Shown: positions 49,601 to 52,404 of the stretch, in pieces
Layout: each line of letters begins with the position of its first letter
Numbering within the stretch: position 1 is the first letter of the stretch
Assembly: GCA_964455375.1 (NCBI GenBank)
Contig: CAYVXE010000022.1
Span: 1-52,404, forward strand
Direction of reading: 5' to 3'
Source: CAYVXE01 sp964455375
Lineage (GTDB): Bacteria; Zhuqueibacterota; Zhuqueibacteria; Oceanimicrobiales; Oceanimicrobiaceae
DNA: 52,404 nt
The notes under the pieces: model-generated
What the model saw: the letters and a program-made list of their open reading frames with translations, nothing else
What the model was told of the DNA's origin: nothing
Databases searched by the model: none
Position numbers and translations under genes: made by a program

Positions 49601-52404
49601 AAGAACAAATTTCACACTTGGAACGGTTAGCGGCACGCAGACTGTTCAGGCGAATTTTAGTGGTTTTGCTCCATTGACATTCAATCTAACTGCTACTGCA
49701 GATGCACCAGTTACGATTACAAAACTTTCCGGTGATAACCAAACGGCGCCACGTGGGACACAATTACCTCTTCCTTTTACTGTGGAATTAAAAGATCAGT
49801 ATAATAATTTATATGCCAATATGCCCACGATCTGGACAGTCATTCGCGGTGACGGTACGTTAGATAACTCTGCTCCAAACACAGATGTTAATGGACAAGC
49901 CCAAGTTACCATGACAATTTCGCCCGATAGTGCTTTTAATATCGTCAAAGTTTCAGCCCCCGGTTACACTGGTACTGACGTTACCTTTACCGCATTAGCC
50001 GAGGCTGGAAATGCTGCTGCAATGTCAGTCGCTGGCGGAAATAACCAGACCGGCTCTGCAGGTCAACCATTAGCCAATACAATAGATGTCATGGTTACAG
50101 ATGACATTGGGACTCCAGTGCCGAATCACAGCGTAACTTTTACCGTTACAAATGGCAGCGGAAAAATTAATGGAGGCGCTCAGGCTACGGTTCAAACGAA
50201 TGGGCTGGGCGTTGCATCCGCAACGTGGACGCTCGGGCCTGCTGCAGCCGCAGCAAACGAGGTTCAGGCAGTCGCTACCTTTAACAACAACCCGTTGACC
50301 GGTTCACCTCTTGCTTTTACTGCAGTTTCTGCTGATCCCAATGAGTTGGATGCGGTCTCGTCATTAACCCAAAACGGCATTGCCGGCGCCGCACTTACCG
50401 ACTCTATTGCAGTGCGTGTTCTCGATGCTCTGAATCAACCTCTTGGTCAATACCCGGTCACGTTTACCGTTACTTTAGGCAGTGGCAAAGTCAACGGCAG
50501 TGTGAATCCGATTGAGGTGACGACAAATGCAAGCGGTCTTGCGAAAGTGTCATGGCAATTAGGCCCGATGTCAGGGACATCCAATAATAAGCTTCGTGCT
50601 ACAGCCACATTTAACAGTAATAATTTGACGGGCTCACCCATTGAGTTTACCGCATCTGCCCAAATTGGTAGTGCCGCGGAAATTCAGTTGGTTTCCGGAA
50701 ATAATCAAACAGGTCAGGTTCTCACGACTTTAGCCGAGCCGTTTGTTGCCAGGGTTACGGATGTGAATAATAATCCGGTTTCCAACTGGCCTGTTACATT
50801 TAATGTGATTTCAGGCGGTGGTAATTTCAGCGGGAATTCTTCAGTTGTGATAAATACAGGTACTGACGGAACCGCTTCTGTGCCATACACGCTTGGTAGC
50901 GATGCGGGTACACCAGGTAACGAATTTAATAATCTGGTAGAAGCAACTTCTGAAAACGGTACTGAACCACTATCCGGGTCTCCGGTATCTTTCCAGGCAT
51001 CTGCAGTAGCCACCGCTGCAACGACATTAGAACTTGTTTCAGGTAATGATCAGACAGGGCCTGCCGGACAACCACTGCCGGATAATATTAAGGTTCAGGT
51101 GAGTGATGCACAAGGGAATGGAATTTCCGGGCATACTGTTCTTTTCGAAACAAGCAGTGGCAACGGCACTATTGATGGAACAACCTTAACAGCAAAAGAA
51201 GTCACAACCGATGGTTCCGGAGTTGCAAGTGTGAGTTGGTACCTCGGCGGTGATATTCAGAATAAACAAAATATGGTTGTGAGTGCCACGGATGGCATCA
51301 ATCATTTAAGTGGGTCACCATTAACCGTTCAGGCAACAGCAGGGACGGGGCCCGTAGATACTGATTCATCAATGGTCATTTCAGACCGCTCGAGCTTGCC
51401 TGCTGATGGAACAACTAATGCAGCCATAACGATCAAGTTGACAGATAAATTCGGTAACCCCGTTCAAGGTAAGGCCGTTTTAATTACATCCACCGGAAGT
51501 AATAATGACATTACGCAGCCTCTAAATACGACGAATGCAAATGGTGAAGCATTCGGGAGTATTTCTTCTACTTCCGCGGGAGTTAAAACAATCAGCGCTC
51601 GAAATGTGACAGATGGATTTGACTTAAACAGTTTTGTAGTGGTAACGTTTAAGTCGCAAGCAGCGGATAGGATGCAGCTAAACGGAGGTAATAGCCAAAC
51701 TGCAAATGTAGGAACCGCTGTGCCAATACCGATTTCCGTAAAGGTTCTCGATGTAAATAACAATGGTGTAGAAGGTGTGGATGTTAATTTTGAGGTCACA
51801 GGTGGTAGTGGATATCTAATCAGTGGAAATGATGTTCCACAAGGTGCATTGGGTAAAGTACAAAAGAAATACAGTACAGACTCGCAAGGAATCGCAAGCG
51901 CTTTCTGGGTTTTGGGTTCTCAACCCGGAGTCAACAGTGTCGAAGCAAGCGTTTCGGGGTTAACCGGCTCACCCATTCAATTTTCAGCTACCGGGGAAAG
52001 TGCGGTTGCTACGACCTTGATTGAAGTGGCGGGAAATGGCCAGACAGGTATCCGTGCGGGTGACGACTTACCAGAAAAATTAAAAGTGAAAGTGGTTGAT
52101 TCGCAAGGAAATCCTGTAGCTGGCATCAATGTTTTGTTCGAAGAACAACAGGGTGGTGGAGTTTTCAAGAATGATGCATCGAGTATTTCCGTTGCAACGG
52201 ACCCGTTCGGTTTAGCTGCAGCAAGGTTTACTCTGGGTCCGACGGTCGGTGTAAATGTGGTGCACGCCATAAATGCCTCTCTCGCTGGTTCTCCGTTACC
52301 ATTTACCTTTATCAGTGTCCTTGGTCCGCCGGCTATTCTTTCGATTAACTCCGGCGATGGCAGCAGTGGCCCGGTGCAGTCCTTAGTGCCGATTTCCATC
52401 AAAA
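46680..52404 (+). CDS. Giant secreted SGNH esterase with ConA-like, FN3 and Ig-like (Big_1) repeats, 3' end beyond the window
   Basis: The frame is open from ATG 46680 to the window end (more than 1908 codons) with no stop; GGAGAAGGA precedes the ATG. Signal peptide 1-30 (cleavage SFA/QTT). SGNH hydrolase about 33-245: GDSITRG at 40-46, GTNNN at 121-125, catalytic Asp216 and His219 in DNVHP. ConA/LamG-like about 248-438, FN3 about 439-547, second ConA-like (DDFNRAALGSNW) about 550-741. From about 744 on come at least ten Ig-like repeats of about 100-115 residues with GNNQTG...VTD...G.A...W.LG...LTGSP. A 140-residue carbohydrate-binding-like domain is inserted in the first repeat. It is probably an extracellular polymer-associated esterase or adhesin. 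Confidence 0.88.
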   Translation, partial: MIFLLNFREFCRRWLFTVAIILVFTSGSFAQTTFKIMPLGDSITRGFFGSTDGAGYRNDLSDSLNAEGVLFNFVGSILNDPAGAGFDSDHEGHDGFRADQILANINLYLGASPDIVLLHIGTNNNLTVADSIAKARDEVSQIIDAIDANDPTTLIILASLIPRTDIEDAGATALNNLLVDLYQTKQAAGKKVFYAPMNEIFKSNANWATDYYSSTDNVHPNDTGYSVMASVWINSIMTAINIGSDITVTDNFTRNRLGATWVTDPNIIIQSNNLVDNSPSTVSPSTWKEMAVYKGLLNPSSVSLKWAASADAAGINEGGLALLLDSASETANGYLAWITTGDNMLRLWTITGGESGSDLNQEIASQTLTPGQGDIFRVDVTVDPSNLQFNYYVNDVFAGNITIANPGVTGQLYSGVLLRHNRNNQVNEFTVKRAADVIPPDAVANLQSTGGTATSVTLSWTAPGDDGSVGQASSYDVRYSTGTINADGSNFDTAMQATGEPNPSAAGAIESFTVSGLAAGTTYNFAVKTSDEAGNTSTISNVITASTVAGNLFVDDFNRAALGSNWTADADYAIVNNQLANTSTGASGWNEIAVLNIRKKPVEISYTYVPAPDADATGIDQSGFVIVTGAASELSSGYAITRRTGVNNEIRLWTLTNGLITSVIEKEIAPNLSPPGPGDEVKIVISTDASGNHFDYFINGVSDGRVSDVAKTVDLSLDYWGGVSLNGGLNNNIDNFTELLEVGPPASFAITAGDAQVDTVGQTLPIPLTVRVTDGGGAPIEGANVGFAVLTGGGSVDVPPQTGEIVLETELASLNPPMQLGSDAQASNGQFISVPTGNGGAQTGTAIITFNVDQAGDYIVWGRAIHPSAVSDAFWVSVDGGVEGNWDIGQGQTSSTWDWDVVSSRGTGTRTTPELDPVVFTLSAGQHTIKFREGKEGAQLDQIVITQVGSGFAPPGDQSAVDAGGTLTDAAGEARTNFTLGTVSGTQTVQANFSGFAPLTFNLTATADAPVTITKLSGDNQTAPRGTQLPLPFTVELKDQYNNLYANMPTIWTVIRGDGTLDNSAPNTDVNGQAQVTMTISPDSAFNIVKVSAPGYTGTDVTFTALAEAGNAAAMSVAGGNNQTGSAGQPLANTIDVMVTDDIGTPVPNHSVTFTVTNGSGKINGGAQATVQTNGLGVASATWTLGPAAAAANEVQAVATFNNNPLTGSPLAFTAVSADPNELDAVSSLTQNGIAGAALTDSIAVRVLDALNQPLGQYPVTFTVTLGSGKVNGSVNPIEVTTNASGLAKVSWQLGPMSGTSNNKLRATATFNSNNLTGSPIEFTASAQIGSAAEIQLVSGNNQTGQVLTTLAEPFVARVTDVNNNPVSNWPVTFNVISGGGNFSGNSSVVINTGTDGTASVPYTLGSDAGTPGNEFNNLVEATSENGTEPLSGSPVSFQASAVATAATTLELVSGNDQTGPAGQPLPDNIKVQVSDAQGNGISGHTVLFETSSGNGTIDGTTLTAKEVTTDGSGVASVSWYLGGDIQNKQNMVVSATDGINHLSGSPLTVQATAGTGPVDTDSSMVISDRSSLPADGTTNAAITIKLTDKFGNPVQGKAVLITSTGSNNDITQPLNTTNANGEAFGSISSTSAGVKTISARNVTDGFDLNSFVVVTFKSQAADRMQLNGGNSQTANVGTAVPIPISVKVLDVNNNGVEGVDVNFEVTGGSGYLISGNDVPQGALGKVQKKYSTDSQGIASAFWVLGSQPGVNSVEASVSGLTGSPIQFSATGESAVATTLIEVAGNGQTGIRAGDDLPEKLKVKVVDSQGNPVAGINVLFEEQQGGGVFKNDASSISVATDPFGLAAARFTLGPTVGVNVVHAINASLAGSPLPFTFISVLGPPAILSINSGDGSSGPVQSLVPISIK
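48909..52404 (+). repeat. Tandem Ig-like (Big_1) coding repeats, about ten copies
   Basis: Approximate repeat starts are 48909 (interrupted), 49701, 50005, 50335, 50664, 51006, 51351, 51660, 51997 and 52327 (cut by the window end). Copies share QTG or QTA near the start, a VTD/VLD...P strand, GSGK- or GGG-type turns, TN..G.A before the W.LG strand, and end LTGSP..FTA. They are diverged at DNA level. The seventh copy is a different subtype (SDRSSLPADGTTNA). Confidence 0.8.

Noticed and set aside
51977..52402. Long minus-strand open frame of 141 codons, and similar ones at 50714-51013 and 51464-51799
   Set aside because: They are antisense shadows of the Ig-repeat coding frame, with no ribosome sites or recognisable domains.
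1..52404. CRISPR arrays, tRNA or rRNA genes, insertion sequences
   Set aside because: I saw no regularly spaced direct repeats, no tRNA- or rRNA-like segments and no transposase domains. The repeats at the 3' end are diverged protein-domain repeats.

Overview
The window is one long exopolysaccharide (EPS) or capsule locus. About 35 genes, all on the plus strand, are packed with short gaps or 1-23 nt overlaps. The DNA is moderately AT-rich and many genes have clear Shine-Dalgarno sites. The CarB N-terminus (ALKIGEAGEFDYSG type) and the large secreted protein with Ig-like repeats suggest a bacterium of the Fibrobacterota-Chlorobiota-Bacteroidota (FCB) side, possibly Calditrichota-like. This is an inference; no rRNA or other phylogenetic marker is present. 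A run of exactly 100 N inside an asparagine-synthase gene shows that this is a draft scaffold.

Region 1 (1-16901) holds an asparagine-synthase-like protein without its catalytic Cys, ProC, a DUF457 membrane protein, three consecutive DPM1/GtrB-like GT2 enzymes (the middle one lacks its DXD), a Gfo/Idh/MocA oxidoreductase with an aldo/keto-reductase-like TIM-barrel protein, a GT4, a Wzx-type flippase, another GT2, a GT-C membrane glycosyltransferase, a DUF1972/GT4, a membrane-anchored SGNH protein, and CarA. CarB follows after a 247 bp AT-rich gap (17149-20340). Primary-metabolism genes (proC, carA, carB) are therefore embedded in the EPS gene run.

Region 2 (20828-41572) follows a 487 bp gap that contains an excellent sigma-54 (-24/-12) promoter match. 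It encodes a GT-C enzyme, an O-antigen ligase/polymerase, GT4, a second flippase, AsnB (interrupted by the gap), an FrhB-like iron-sulfur protein, an alpha/alpha-barrel lyase-like protein, GT4, a GH39-like glycosidase, a secreted GHL15-like plus golvesin-domain protein, a methyltransferase, GT4, and a membrane-anchored heparinase II/III-like lyase.

Region 3 (42029 to the window end) follows a 456 bp gap with a second excellent sigma-54 promoter and an upstream dyad. It encodes GT2, DUF2304, a FemAB-like protein and a polysaccharide deacetylase (both of the type seen in XrtA/PEP-CTERM EPS loci), a GT-C enzyme, and the start of a very large secreted protein. That protein has an SGNH esterase head, ConA-like and FN3 domains and at least ten Ig-like repeats, one of them interrupted by a carbohydrate-binding-like insertion. 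It runs off the window.

Taken together, the genes describe lipid-linked assembly, flipping, polymerisation, modification (acyl removal, methylation, amidation, deacetylation) and trimming of a polysaccharide. The heparinase-like and GH39-like enzymes hint at a uronic-acid-containing polymer. No initiating phosphoglycosyltransferase, Wza/Wzc export system, exosortase or sigma-54 activator is visible here; these would have to lie outside the window.
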